The notes: generated by a model from the sequence alone, not told the origin. 64,000 bases of DNA from Treponema sp. (GCA_016290335.1 JAEETM010000004.1:1-64000); one strand, 5' to 3'; shown: positions 18,742-27,531, numbered from the stretch's first letter. Made by a program: numbers and translations.

Positions 18742-20181
18742 TTATTTTATACCGAAAAAGTCTGCCGAGTTTTGATAGCAGACAGCTTCTACCATATTTC
18801 CCAGATTCTTTTCCTGCCATGGGAACTCACCGCTTTCTACAAGTGAGCCGATAAAGTTACACAGGATTCGGCGGAAATATTCGTGACGTGGATAAGAAAG
18901 GAAGCTGCGACTATCGGTGAGCATTCCAACATAGCAGCCAAGTGGTGCGGTACGGGCATATACACGAATCTGCTCTTCTATTCCATCTTTGTGGTCGTTG
19001 AACCACCAGGCCGGTCCAAACTGGCAGTTACGGAAATTAGCCGCCATTGTTGCAAGCGCTTCGTTATCCTTTGGATTAAGGTTATAAAGAATTGTTCGTG
19101 CATTAGCTTCTGCACTGTAAATTGCATTAAGCACAGCGCCAAGCTGAGGTGCAAAATTAAAATCCTGTAAGCTGTCTTCTCCAATGTTTTTACCGGAAAC
19201 TTCGAGCATTGCAGAATTGTTGTCACGCAAAGCACCAATATGAATCTGCATTATAAATCCTTTTTGAGCATAAAGCTTACCAAGTTCAATCAGAATCCAG
19301 CCCTTGTATTTTGCAATTTCTTCGCAGGTAAGTTTTTTACCAATCCAGGCTTTTTCAAAAATATAGTTTACATCATCATAAGTTGCAGGAAGATAAAAAT
19401 CATTTTCAAGTGAGTGGTCACTAACGACTGAACCGTTCTGCTTAAAGTAATCCATTCTGCGGGCAAGGGCTGCAATCATATCGTTTACAGAAGAAAACTT
19501 TGTACCATCTGCAGCCTGCAAGCGACTGATATAATCCGGGAATGCAGGACTTTCTGCATTGAGTACAAAATCAGGGCGGAACGAAGGGCGAACCTTTAAC
19601 GAATCATACTCTGCAAGCTTTTTGTGCCACTCCAGCGAATCAAGCGGGTCATCGGTTGTACAAAGCTCGCGTACACTCATCTTAGACAAAAGCCCGCGCG
19701 GAGTAAAATCCTCCTGAGCAAGAAGAGCATTACATCTGTCCCAGACTTCACGTGCATTATCTTCTGTTACAGGCTCAGTAATTCCAAAGTAGCGTTTAAG
19801 CTCCAGGTGGCTCCAGTGATAAAGAGGATTTCCAACACAAAGCTGGAGTGTCCGTACAAAGGCAAGATAACGTTCATAATCAGCCGATGCAACCTTTTCT
19901 GCTCCACCACGCTCTTCATCACTTTTTACACTTCCATCCTTACGGATATGCCCCGTAATCAACTGCTCATCAACGCCAGCCGCACGCATTGCACGCCATT
20001 TGTAGTGGTCATGGTCCAGCCACGCATTCGCAAGATTTCCAAGCGGCTTGTTTTCAAAAATCTCCTGCGGACTCAAATGATTATGAAAATCAAAAATCGG
20101 CTGATTCTTTGCATACTTGTGATATAAAGTTCGTGCAGCTTCGCTCTTCAACAAAAAGTCATCATCTAAAAATGGTCTCAT
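18742..20181 (-). CDS. uxaC: Glucuronate isomerase
   Basis: UxaC interconverts D-glucuronate and D-fructuronate (and galacturonate/tagaturonate), the first step of hexuronate catabolism. The N-terminal FLLKSEAARTLYHKYA and FDFHNHLSPQEI with metal-binding His residues are diagnostic, and the 479-residue length is normal. A clear AGAGAGG precedes the ATG. It lies 15 bp downstream of the flavin reductase gene and so probably shares its transcript. Unlike eda, uxuB and uxuA, I see no hexuronate palindrome in front of it. Confidence 0.95.
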   Translation of the reverse strand: MRPFLDDDFLLKSEAARTLYHKYAKNQPIFDFHNHLSPQEIFENKPLGNLANAWLDHDHYKWRAMRAAGVDEQLITGHIRKDGSVKSDEERGGAEKVASADYERYLAFVRTLQLCVGNPLYHWSHLELKRYFGITEPVTEDNAREVWDRCNALLAQEDFTPRGLLSKMSVRELCTTDDPLDSLEWHKKLAEYDSLKVRPSFRPDFVLNAESPAFPDYISRLQAADGTKFSSVNDMIAALARRMDYFKQNGSVVSDHSLENDFYLPATYDDVNYIFEKAWIGKKLTCEEIAKYKGWILIELGKLYAQKGFIMQIHIGALRDNNSAMLEVSGKNIGEDSLQDFNFAPQLGAVLNAIYSAEANARTILYNLNPKDNEALATMAANFRNCQFGPAWWFNDHKDGIEEQIRVYARTAPLGCYVGMLTDSRSFLSYPRHEYFRRILCNFIGSLVESGEFPWQEKNLGNMVEAVCYQNSADFFGIK

Positions 20182-20196
20182 TTTTGCAAACCTCTC

Positions 20197-20712
20197 TTAT
20201 TTTTCCAACACCTTTTCTATTTCTGCCACATAAATTGTGTGCCAGTCGTTGTCACTGTACATCTGACTTGGGATATCCTTACCATATTTTGTAAAGCAGC
20301 CGGCATCCATTTTCTGGGCATAAAGCTTTTTACATACAAGCACCAGGCGGGACTCTTTGAAATAAGGTACGCTTCCGGCACTGGAATCTGTATGTTCTAC
20401 TGTAAGACCACTGCCGGCAACTTTGTCTTCATTACGGCCACTTGCTTTTCCTAAATAGGCAAGTTGTTTGCGGTATTCTTCGCCAAGAACACAGAGAGTA
20501 AAAAAATCACCATCATCAACAAAGGTTTTTGTAAAGCGGGATTCACGGATATAAACGGTTGCAACATCTTTTCCCCAGAGTACGCCAAGTCCACCCCAGG
20601 AAGCAGTCATCATATTTGTACGACCTTCTTTTTCGGCCGTAATCAACATCCAGTCCTTATCAATAAGCTTGAAAGGATTATCTTTTAATTCTTCAGGTTT
20701 TATTTGTTTCAT
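20197..20712 (-). CDS. Flavin reductase-like FMN-binding protein
   Basis: A 171-residue protein of the flavin reductase-like family. The segments NPFKLIDKDWMLITAEKEG, NMMTASWGGLGVLWGK and ESRFTKTFVDDGDFFTL match the FMN-binding split-barrel found in many anaerobes, where it acts as an NAD(P)H:flavin reductase or flavoprotein of unknown substrate. It precedes uxaC by 15 bp on the same strand. A link to uronate metabolism is not evident. Confidence 0.82.
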   Translation of the reverse strand: MKQIKPEELKDNPFKLIDKDWMLITAEKEGRTNMMTASWGGLGVLWGKDVATVYIRESRFTKTFVDDGDFFTLCVLGEEYRKQLAYLGKASGRNEDKVAGSGLTVEHTDSSAGSVPYFKESRLVLVCKKLYAQKMDAGCFTKYGKDIPSQMYSDNDWHTIYVAEIEKVLEK

Positions 20713-20724
20713 TACATAATTATC

Positions 20725-21342
20725 TTATTTTTTGCCAAACTTTTCAAGGAACTCTGTTCTGTTGTGAACGTCTGATAAAGTATAGATGTAGGTAACGTAA
20801 TTGTGAACGCTGTGCAGGGAAATAAAAAGCTCGTTACTGATTTCTTCGTTTGATTTCCCCTGCAGCATTTTTTCAAAAACAATGCTTTCCTGCTTTGAAA
20901 GGACAGAAGTAATGGGCTCAAGATTTTCCATGATTGATTCAAAACGCGATTCAAGATAGGTTCCACCGTTTTTTACAATGTCCAGACATTTTAGAATCTC
21001 ATTTTCGCTGGCAACCTTTGAAATATACCCCTTTGCACCGGAGTTCTTAGCCTGCAAAATATAACCGGCTGTATCGTACATTGAATACATTACGCATTTT
21101 ATCTGTTTATAATTCTTTGTAATTTCCTGAACTAATGTAAAGCCGCTTTCTTCTGCAAGCTGAATATCTACAATGATAATTTCTGGAAGGTCTTCTGGGG
21201 CTGCTTTTGAAAGGACTTCAAGGCAAGGCTGTACGCTTTAAAAGGTTCCGGTAATTTTCCAGCTGGAGTTCTGCTCAAACCAGAAACGCAACCCATTCTG
21301 CAGCATCTTATGATCATCAACAATATAAATTGTATTTTCCAT
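20725..21342 (-). pseudogene. NarL/LuxR-type response regulator with in-frame TAA
   Basis: Read from ATG 21342 the frame begins MENTIYIVDDHKMLQNGL, a receiver domain start with acidic residues Asp9 and Asp10, runs to codon 34, meets TAA at 21240-21238, and continues in the same frame to a normal stop at 20725. Without the stop it would be a ~205-residue regulator with phospho-acceptor Asp59 (IIIVDIQ) and a C-terminal LuxR helix-turn-helix (SKQESIVFEKMLQGKSNEEI). Only one codon separates it from an intact gene, so it is a very recent mutation, a sequencing error or a readthrough site. It follows the histidine kinase gene by 6 nt, and the two belong together. Confidence 0.8.
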
Positions 21343-21348
21343 AAACAA

Positions 21349-22515
21349 TTACGCCTCCGTTTTGATTTTCAGCACAACCTTCATTCCTTCATCCGGTGAT
21401 GTGAAAAAATCTACAGTTCCTCCAATAGAGCTCATTCTTTCCTTCATATTCCGTATACCGAAATGATTTTTAAGATTCTTAGAATTAAGTTTTTCAACAT
21501 TACAGCCAACCCCATCATCAATAACAAAAATCGTCAAATAATTTTCTGCCGGCGGTTTAATAAGTACAGTGACTTTTGTGGCATACGAATGCTTGTTTAT
21601 GTTATTCAAAATCTCCTGAAAAACACGCACAACATTCAGACAAATAGTTTTGTCAAACTCAGGATATGTTATGCTTTTATCAATCTGAATGGAAGTGTCA
21701 ATATTTGTTTTTGTGGTAAACTGCTTGCACAAGGTTTCGATTATGGAGATTAAATCAATTCCATCATCATCTTTTCTCATAGCATCTGCCAGCTCAGCCG
21801 GAGACAAATCATAACAGATGTTGCGCATTTTAATGATGCATTTTGTTATATCTTCAACAACCCTGCTTTTCTGGCTCAAATCTTCTGTCTGAATTGCTTC
21901 TGCTTCTATACGTATTGCACGAAGATCCTGAACGACAGTATCGTGAATCTCCCTGCTGATTTTTGACTTTTCTTCTTCCTGAATCTGCAGAATATGATTT
22001 TGCTGTATTTTTTGTTTTCTGAATTGCTTTAGTACAATCAGTATTACAATCAATAAAAGCAGGCCAACCAGAATGCAGCAAAGAGTTTCCAGAATACGAA
22101 TCGTTCGTTTAGGATTTTCAAACTTTCCCTTTTTTATAACTTTAATATCACACTTATCTGTTTTTACAATGTACTGTTTATAATCTTTTGTGATAAACGT
22201 ATGATCTGTTAATTGAACCTCGCCGCCCCAGCCAGACATTCCCTGCCAGTCCTTAACAACATTATCAAAACCTTTTACCAGCTCTTTTGTATCTTTTTCA
22301 TAAACCAATATTATATATGGCTTGTATTTTTCGATATTTTCTTTTTGAGAATAATGGGGTTTTATATAGTAAATACCAGTGTATTCAGTTTTAATTAGCG
22401 GATTATCATCATCACCATAATTAAGACGGGGATCCCGTTCTTCCTGCGCAAAGCAAAAACTAAGACTCAAAAGACATAAGAACAAACTGATCAGCTTTTT
22501 TGATATTGTTTTCAT
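21349..22515 (-). CDS. Sensor histidine kinase (NarX/DesK-type, HisKA_3)
   Basis: A signal peptide (residues 1-23, ending CFA) and an extracytoplasmic region to ~140 are followed by one membrane helix (~141-163). Then comes a HisKA_3 dimerisation domain with phospho-acceptor His191 (ISREIHDTVVQDLRA) and a HATPase_c domain ending with HFGIRNMKERM and a G-rich lid. Such kinases pair with NarL-type regulators; the partner is the adjacent broken gene. The sensor region has no recognised domain. The signal sensed is unknown. Confidence 0.9.
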   Translation of the reverse strand: MKTISKKLISLFLCLLSLSFCFAQEERDPRLNYGDDDNPLIKTEYTGIYYIKPHYSQKENIEKYKPYIILVYEKDTKELVKGFDNVVKDWQGMSGWGGEVQLTDHTFITKDYKQYIVKTDKCDIKVIKKGKFENPKRTIRILETLCCILVGLLLLIVILIVLKQFRKQKIQQNHILQIQEEEKSKISREIHDTVVQDLRAIRIEAEAIQTEDLSQKSRVVEDITKCIIKMRNICYDLSPAELADAMRKDDDGIDLISIIETLCKQFTTKTNIDTSIQIDKSITYPEFDKTICLNVVRVFQEILNNINKHSYATKVTVLIKPPAENYLTIFVIDDGVGCNVEKLNSKNLKNHFGIRNMKERMSSIGGTVDFFTSPDEGMKVVLKIKTEA

Positions 22516-22559
22516 AAAACCCCTTATTTCATTCTAGAATGTAACAACACTAAATGCAA

Positions 22560-23261
22560 TTATTGACGAGTATAAGTATTATTCATTATTCTCCATGGAA
22601 CAAATATAGCTGGTAACTTTCCTTCTGAAATTTTTACAGTTTGCGTTGCGTCATCGCCTGTGTAATCAATATAATTACCATCCTTATATTTTTTTAGAAT
22701 TGTAATAAGGATTTCTCCATCTTTTGATGCATCTCCAACGTAGGTTCCTCTTGAAACCTCCATTTCGGAATTTTTTGAACCTTCAATATCAGTAAATGTT
22801 CCATCCACTTCAAATATAACATATTCAGTTGCATTATCATTGTACCCAACAAAAACCGCTGTTGGAGGAATGATTCCTATTAGAGTTTCTAATTCTTCAA
22901 CTGTGTATTCGCGGAACTGATCTCTATTAAATTTATTACGATTAGATTTGCCACCACCTATCATATAATAATTGTTATTTGGATTATAATTAAATATTAA
23001 TTCACAATCTTTACCAGTATCACAAAACAACCAATTTGCACAAGTAACTCCTTTTTTTGTTCCATTGTCAAAAGTAAATTCTTTATGAAATTTCGGATAT
23101 TGCCAATCTGCAGTTACATATTTACCATTTTTCATTTGCAATTTAATTGGACTTTTTCCATCTCCAGGAACAACGTCATCATAAACAATATCACGTTTAC
23201 AACCTATTAGAGCACATACAGTAATCAGTACAACAAACAAAACTAAAATTGTTTTTTTCAT
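22560..23261 (-). CDS. Putative lipoprotein of unknown function
   Basis: A 233-residue protein with a clear lipobox (VCALIGC, Cys21). The body is beta-rich and polar with many Asp, Asn, Tyr and Lys and no domain I recognise. It includes GTYVGDASKDGEILITILKK, a segment type seen in small secreted Treponema lipoproteins. GAAGGAG precedes the ATG. Its upstream region is nearly identical to that of the lipoprotein gene at 24149-25057, although the two proteins are unrelated beyond the signal peptide. Confidence 0.75.
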   Translation of the reverse strand: MKKTILVLFVVLITVCALIGCKRDIVYDDVVPGDGKSPIKLQMKNGKYVTADWQYPKFHKEFTFDNGTKKGVTCANWLFCDTGKDCELIFNYNPNNNYYMIGGGKSNRNKFNRDQFREYTVEELETLIGIIPPTAVFVGYNDNATEYVIFEVDGTFTDIEGSKNSEMEVSRGTYVGDASKDGEILITILKKYKDGNYIDYTGDDATQTVKISEGKLPAIFVPWRIMNNTYTRQ

Positions 23262-23377
23262 AAAAAAACACTCCTTCTAGCTGACATTTTCATCAACCGT
23301 ATAATAATTCTTTATGTTTGGTATTATAACATCGCAGAATTTTCGTGATTAGGAGTCGGACTCCTATTTTTTGAGGA
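23262..23377. repeat. Duplicated upstream cassette, copy A
   Basis: About 115 bp upstream of the lipoprotein gene ending at 23261 match 25058-25169 with few differences. Shared landmarks read toward the gene are a TAGGAGTC/GACTCCTA palindrome (23350-23366), a GTTATAATA..TATTATAC dyad with -10-like boxes, and the strong GAAGGAG ribosome binding site. Confidence 0.8.
23350..23372 (+). repeat. TAGGAGTC palindrome plus T-run, copy 1
   Basis: TAGGAGTCGGACTCCTA (23350-23366) is a near-perfect hairpin followed on the plus strand by six T. It looks like a terminator for plus-strand transcription, yet no plus-strand gene lies nearby. Similar copies are at 25142-25164 and 27508-27531. Confidence 0.65.
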
Positions 23378-23403
23378 TTGTGTGTTTTCTTTTTAAGAAA
23401 AAC

Positions 23404-23817
23404 TTATTGATATTGTTTCAAAAAATCTTCCGGTGTAATTGCTTTTACAGGTGAGTTTATGAAGTCTTTTATATTTCTTGTAATAATCAGATTTGCAAAA
23501 TGATTTTTTGCACAATCACTTTGTACAGCATCTTCAAAATCTTTCATTATTCCAGAAAAACCAAAATTTATATTTCTTTTTGAAATTTTTAATAATTTGA
23601 ATTCAGAAATAAAATTTTGTACAGCATTTTTCTGATCACTATTATTTTTAAAACTTTTTCTCGTGATGTACATAATATCCATAACAGTGGTAGTCGTTAA
23701 AAACATCTTATATTTTTTATCAGAAGCAAGCAAAAGAGCATCTTTTGAGGAATTGTATAATCCTGGTCTATTTTACAGAATATCAAGGCATATATTAGTA
23801 TCAATCAGAACTTTCAT
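23404..23817 (-). pseudogene. PIN-domain (VapC-like) toxin with in-frame TAA
   Basis: From ATG 23817 the frame reads MKVLIDTNICLDIL (Asp6 is the first PIN metal ligand), meets TAA at 23775-23773 (codon 15) and continues in frame as NRPGLYNSSKDALLLASDKK to a normal stop. The remainder is a complete PIN domain, with FEDAVQSDCAKNHFANLIIT carrying the central acidic residues. VapC toxins cut tRNA or rRNA. The ATG overlaps the antitoxin stop as ATGA, the usual toxin-antitoxin arrangement. A start at the TTG 23733 would lack the first catalytic Asp, so the toxin is probably inactive. Confidence 0.78.
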
Positions 23818-24029
23818 GATTTCAATATTGCCTCTGTTTTTTCTTTTTCTATATCAATATCTGATGGAAGAATTCCAGTTGCTGCTTCAATCGATTTTAA
23901 TAATTTTAGTGTTCTGGCAGATTTCCTTTTTTCTTTTTTTTTAGGAAGAATTTTTAAACCATATGAAGAGGCTTGAGCTAGATATTTATTCATATCTTCA
24001 GAAAAATCATTATATGAAACAACTATCAT
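23814..24029 (-). CDS. Type II antitoxin (Phd-like)
   Basis: A 71-residue protein that starts MIVVSYNDFSEDMNKYLAQA, resembling the DNA-binding N-terminus of Phd/YefM antitoxins, followed by a basic linker (KKKEKRKSAR) and an acidic helix that would bind the toxin. Its stop overlaps the start of the PIN gene by 4 bp. The toxin is broken, so the antitoxin may persist alone. The 24030-24148 gap upstream has a T8 stretch after a weak hairpin (minus strand), perhaps the end of the lipoprotein transcript. Confidence 0.75.
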   Translation of the reverse strand: MIVVSYNDFSEDMNKYLAQASSYGLKILPKKKEKRKSARTLKLLKSIEAATGILPSDIDIEKEKTEAILKS

Positions 24030-24148
24030 TTATTCCTCCTATCTACTAAAATAAAATATAACATGCTTTTTCAGTTTTTTCCATATAAAAAAAATCCCAC
24101 TCACAAATAGCAAAGCAAGAGTTATTTTATCTGTGATTTATACAACGG

Positions 24149-25057
24149 TTATTTTATTACGGAACTTATTACAGCAGGACCATTAGGATTTGCATCACCA
24201 ACATTGTACCAAATGCAAAGAGCCATTTGAGCAAGAGGCTTTACTTCTACTGGCAGAGTAAAATCTACATCGAATACTTCATCAGCTTTAATGTTTTCTT
24301 TCATAATGAAGGTTGTATCTTTCAAAAAAGGATCACGATCATTAAGATTTTGTTTTGCTTTGTTTAATTCCATCCAACCACCAGTCTCAGAAGATACATC
24401 TACAAGACGACAATAAAGCTTAGAAATATCTACATTAGATTTAGCATGCCAGGTAATGCGAACTTTATTACCTACAACAGGAAAACAATAACAAAGTAAA
24501 TCTGAAATATTTCGAGTAACCTGATAATTGTAAATTGTATTCTCTTCCCCTTGATACCAAGAGTTTTGTGCATTGATTGGTACAGCGTAATAAAGATCTT
24601 CGATTTTAATTGTTACATCATAATCTTTAAAAGTAACTGGATAATATTTCGATATCTGAGCAAATCTTTTAATAGAACCATTTTCTTCACCTGTAAGCCA
24701 ACCTTCTTCATCAATAACAATTTCTTTTTGTTTTGACCACCATTCTGCTCCACCAGATTCTATATCACCATACCAGGCTAACCAACTAAATCCCCACCAG
24801 GTTCCTGGCTCTTCTTCACCTTCAAAATTAATTGTTTTCTTTGATTTTGCCGGAATATCATAATTAATCAAAGCCAAAATCGTACCTTTTTCATTGGAAC
24901 GTCTTGTCATAAGAATAGAAATATCTTTTGTTGATTTGTTATTGATATTGTAAGTATACGCAATTTTATTTACCTGATTCTGTTTAGAACCAGAAGAACA
25001 TCCCAATATTAGCACCATTGATACCAATAATCCCAAAACTAAAATCGATTTTTTCAT
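24149..25057 (-). CDS. Putative lipoprotein of unknown function
   Basis: A 302-residue lipoprotein: MKKSILVLGLLVSMVLILGC gives the lipobox, with Cys20. I start at 25057 because the GGAGTG ribosome binding site lies directly upstream; the longer start at 25081 lies inside the duplicated cassette. The body is beta-rich with many Trp (GTWWGFSWLAWYGD) and ends with VDFTLPVEVKPLAQMALCIW, suggesting jelly-roll or immunoglobulin-like folds. I do not recognise the family. It stands alone upstream of the toxin-antitoxin pair. Confidence 0.75.
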   Translation of the reverse strand: MKKSILVLGLLVSMVLILGCSSGSKQNQVNKIAYTYNINNKSTKDISILMTRRSNEKGTILALINYDIPAKSKKTINFEGEEEPGTWWGFSWLAWYGDIESGGAEWWSKQKEIVIDEEGWLTGEENGSIKRFAQISKYYPVTFKDYDVTIKIEDLYYAVPINAQNSWYQGEENTIYNYQVTRNISDLLCYCFPVVGNKVRITWHAKSNVDISKLYCRLVDVSSETGGWMELNKAKQNLNDRDPFLKDTTFIMKENIKADEVFDVDFTLPVEVKPLAQMALCIWYNVGDANPNGPAVISSVIK

Positions 25058-25169
25058 AAAAACACTCCTTTTAGCTGACATTCATCAACCGTATAATAAT
25101 TCTTTATGCTTGGTATTATAACGCCGCAGTTTTTTTGTGATTAGGAGTCGGACTCCTATTTTTTGAGGA
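25058..25169. repeat. Duplicated upstream cassette, copy B
   Basis: This copy parallels 23262-23377 almost base for base, including the palindrome, the TATTATA dyad and the ribosome binding site. It drives the lipoprotein gene ending at 25057. Confidence 0.8.
25142..25164 (+). repeat. TAGGAGTC palindrome plus T-run, copy 2
   Basis: TAGGAGTCGGACTCCTA followed by six T on the plus strand, identical to copy 1 and upstream of a minus-strand lipoprotein gene. Confidence 0.65.
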
Positions 25170-25218
25170 AATTTACTAGCTGGTTGACATTCTTCTCTAA
25201 TTATTCATAAAATAGATT

Positions 25219-25270
25219 ACATTCGATTTTTCGTAAATTTAATATATTATTCACATTCGATTTTTCGTAA
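25219..25270. repeat. Two 18-bp direct repeats, 34 bp apart
   Basis: ACATTCGATTTTTCGTAA occurs at 25219-25236 and again at 25253-25270, with a degenerate third copy (ACATTCTATTTCTTTA) near 25282. It lies in the spacer before the lytic-transglycosylase-like gene's 3' end. Function is unknown; the 34-bp phasing is close to three helical turns. Confidence 0.6.
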
Positions 25271-25291
25271 TTTTGACAGATAATACACATT

Positions 25292-26014
25292 CTATTTCTT
25301 TATTTCTTCCGCAGCAGCAATACATAAATCCTTATAATTAAAATACAAATATCTTCTTCCGGAAGGAAAAGTTTGCCAGCTTAATACAGGTTCAAGAACA
25401 TCCCGGTCTATCTGGATTCCATAGTTGTAAGCGGTTGCCAAAAAACTCAGACGTTGAGTAAAAGCTTCTTCTTCCAGACCAAGGATTTTTACTTCAAAAT
25501 CTGCAAAAGCTTTTAGGTATTCAAGCTGTAAATCAAAATCGTTGAGTCGTTTAATTCTTTTTAATCGGGAATCAAAAGATGATAAATCTCCGCCAAAATC
25601 TATTGAAGCATACTTTCCTTTTAATTCAGGATTTTCACAAAGCAAGGCTTCTACCTTTGCGGCAAAAGAAGGCTTCATCTGAAAAAGTCCGATTGAAAAT
25701 CCGTTGCTTTCTTCTGAGGCAAAAGCCAGACATTCATTCATTAAAGATTCAAGTTCATTTCTAAACTCTGAATATCTCAAAAGCTCTGGGAAAACAACTG
25801 AGCTGACTTCCAGTGCATAAGGATATTTTTCTTCCTCAAGTTTTGTAAATATTTTTTTCGAAACCGAAATGGCAAAATCATAATCCTCTGACCGCCTTTC
25901 TTGAAAAAACAAAAGCGGTTCAGAAGAATAATTCTGGGCAAAAACTGCACCAGATATAACAAACAAAAACAAAAAAGAAAGAAAAAATCTTCGAATAAAA
26001 CTACAATTTGACAT
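25292..26014 (-). CDS. Exported lytic-transglycosylase-like protein
   Basis: A signal peptide (FFLSFLFLFVISGAVFA) is followed by ~215 residues. SVVFPELLRYSEFRNELES with its Glu and NGFSIGLFQMKPSFA resemble the catalytic and GLMQI motifs of soluble lytic transglycosylases, which cleave peptidoglycan. The C-terminal FLATAYNYGIQ fits the A-YN-G motif of the same fold. The match is partial, so activity is uncertain. I start at ATG 26014; a GTG at 26032 is possible. It overlaps the end of the upstream gene by 14 bp, so the two are coupled. Confidence 0.7.
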   Translation of the reverse strand: MSNCSFIRRFFLSFLFLFVISGAVFAQNYSSEPLLFFQERRSEDYDFAISVSKKIFTKLEEEKYPYALEVSSVVFPELLRYSEFRNELESLMNECLAFASEESNGFSIGLFQMKPSFAAKVEALLCENPELKGKYASIDFGGDLSSFDSRLKRIKRLNDFDLQLEYLKAFADFEVKILGLEEEAFTQRLSFLATAYNYGIQIDRDVLEPVLSWQTFPSGRRYLYFNYKDLCIAAAEEIKK

Positions 26015-27428
26015 CAATATTATCAAATTCACCTTTAGCGCTATTAAAGACTTTTGTTCTGTTGTATTCAGAAACTTTACTCTTTGGAATTGTTATTTCT
26101 GCTTTTTTATCAGAAGGACCGTATTTTACATACAAAGAATCAAGCCGTACAAAAGCATTTCCTTCTTCTATCAAAGCTGCAACATTATCTGGGATATCTT
26201 TGAATTCATAAAAGCTGTTAGTTTGACCAAATTTCACGCCTTCCTGTCCCATGTAAACATAATTATTTGTTGAAGCCACTGCAAATCTGTCTCCCTTTAC
26301 AAGAACTTTACCGTTCGTATCAACAATATCAATTTTAATTTCATAATCAAGATGGCAAGCCGGAGAATTTTTTATCCATTCTTTAGAAATGTCCGTCCAG
26401 GAATCTTTCCAGGCCTTTCTTATTCCCATGGAAATTCTATTTACCATCGTCTGATAAAAAATATAATCATCAATTTCAAAATTGCACTTATAAACGAAAG
26501 AATTATTTGCTTTATTTTCTGAAGATTTTTTCAAGTCAATATAATGAACAGAAAAAACTGGATTTTCCAAAAAATATTGTTCAAAATCTTTTGTAAGAAT
26601 TTTCCAATCTGCATAACGAGAATCCGCATCATATTCGTAAGTCCATGGATTTCCTGTTTCAAATCTTTTAAGTAAATTCTCGTATTTATTATCAGCATAG
26701 ACAGGCTTTATTCTTGAATAAGTATTATCCCATTTTGTATAAACTTTTTCTGTTGCCTGAAACATATTCTGAACTTTTACATTAAAATCCTGAAGCTCTT
26801 GTTTTGCAAGCAAACTTTTTTCATAATAAATCTTTAGTGCAAAAATAAAATTCTTATTTTTCTCATATTTTTCTGCAGCAGAATCAAAAGTTGTTTCTTT
26901 ATAACCTAATTCTTTGCATTTAAGCAGTTCTTTTTCACTAAATGATTTTTCTGATTCTTCTTTTATCGCTTTGATTTTTCCGGTTATTTCTTCCCGTTCT
27001 TTTTGTGTTGCAGCCTTTTTCTCTTCTTCAATTTTTGCTGCCTCAGCTTTAGTTACTAAGTCTTTAATTCCGGTAACATAAAATTTTGATTGCTTTCTTG
27101 TTACACTTAAGCTGACTTGTTTTGAATATTTAAAACATTGATTATCATACTCGTCAAGATTGATTTCGATGCCGTCAAAAACTTCATTTGCAATCTTATT
27201 TATCGAAGAAATATTTGCTAATTTTGATTTTTCTGGAATGATTATATTAAAGCTTGTGCCATCCTTTTTTGCAGCCTTTTTAATATTCTTTACATCATCT
27301 TGCATTTGCTGAACAGTCTGATATTGCAAACTATCCTTTAAATTGCCACCAGAAACAATGCATTGTGCAAAAGCCTTTATTCCAAATAAAAAACAGATAA
27401 CAACCACAAAAACAATTCTTTTTTTCAT
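26001..27428 (-). CDS. Exported protein of unknown function with central coiled coil
   Basis: A 475-residue protein with a signal peptide (VVVICFLFGIKAFA). Residues ~25-120 form a small alpha/beta domain, ~130-185 are a charged coiled coil (TKAEAAKIEEEKKAATQKER), and the rest is beta-rich with many Tyr and Lys. I do not recognise the family. The 14-bp overlap with the following transglycosylase-like gene suggests a shared envelope role. Upstream lies the third TAGGAGTC palindrome. Confidence 0.7.
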   Translation of the reverse strand: MKKRIVFVVVICFLFGIKAFAQCIVSGGNLKDSLQYQTVQQMQDDVKNIKKAAKKDGTSFNIIIPEKSKLANISSINKIANEVFDGIEINLDEYDNQCFKYSKQVSLSVTRKQSKFYVTGIKDLVTKAEAAKIEEEKKAATQKEREEITGKIKAIKEESEKSFSEKELLKCKELGYKETTFDSAAEKYEKNKNFIFALKIYYEKSLLAKQELQDFNVKVQNMFQATEKVYTKWDNTYSRIKPVYADNKYENLLKRFETGNPWTYEYDADSRYADWKILTKDFEQYFLENPVFSVHYIDLKKSSENKANNSFVYKCNFEIDDYIFYQTMVNRISMGIRKAWKDSWTDISKEWIKNSPACHLDYEIKIDIVDTNGKVLVKGDRFAVASTNNYVYMGQEGVKFGQTNSFYEFKDIPDNVAALIEEGNAFVRLDSLYVKYGPSDKKAEITIPKSKVSEYNRTKVFNSAKGEFDNIDVKL

Positions 27429-27507
27429 CCTTTTCTCCTGTATAAAGCCGCCCGTCAGGCAGCCAGTATTCTATAATAATATTATAGCTTATCCAGGAGA
27501 AAACTTT

Positions 27508-27531
27508 TAGGAGTCAGGCTCCTATTTTTTT
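27508..27531 (+). repeat. TAGGAGTC palindrome plus T-run, copy 3
   Basis: TAGGAGTCAGGCTCCTA (27508-27524) followed by seven T on the plus strand, in the spacer between the uxuB stop and the exported-protein gene. Only the palindrome and T-run, not the whole cassette, are shared with copies 1 and 2. Confidence 0.6.

Noticed and set aside
23262..23377. Insertion sequence ends or target-site duplications
   Set aside because: The duplicated cassette has no terminal inverted repeats and no transposase gene.
20725..23817. Reassigned TAA codon or programmed readthrough as the general rule
   Set aside because: TAA ends many intact genes in the window; two interrupted genes are better explained by mutation or error.
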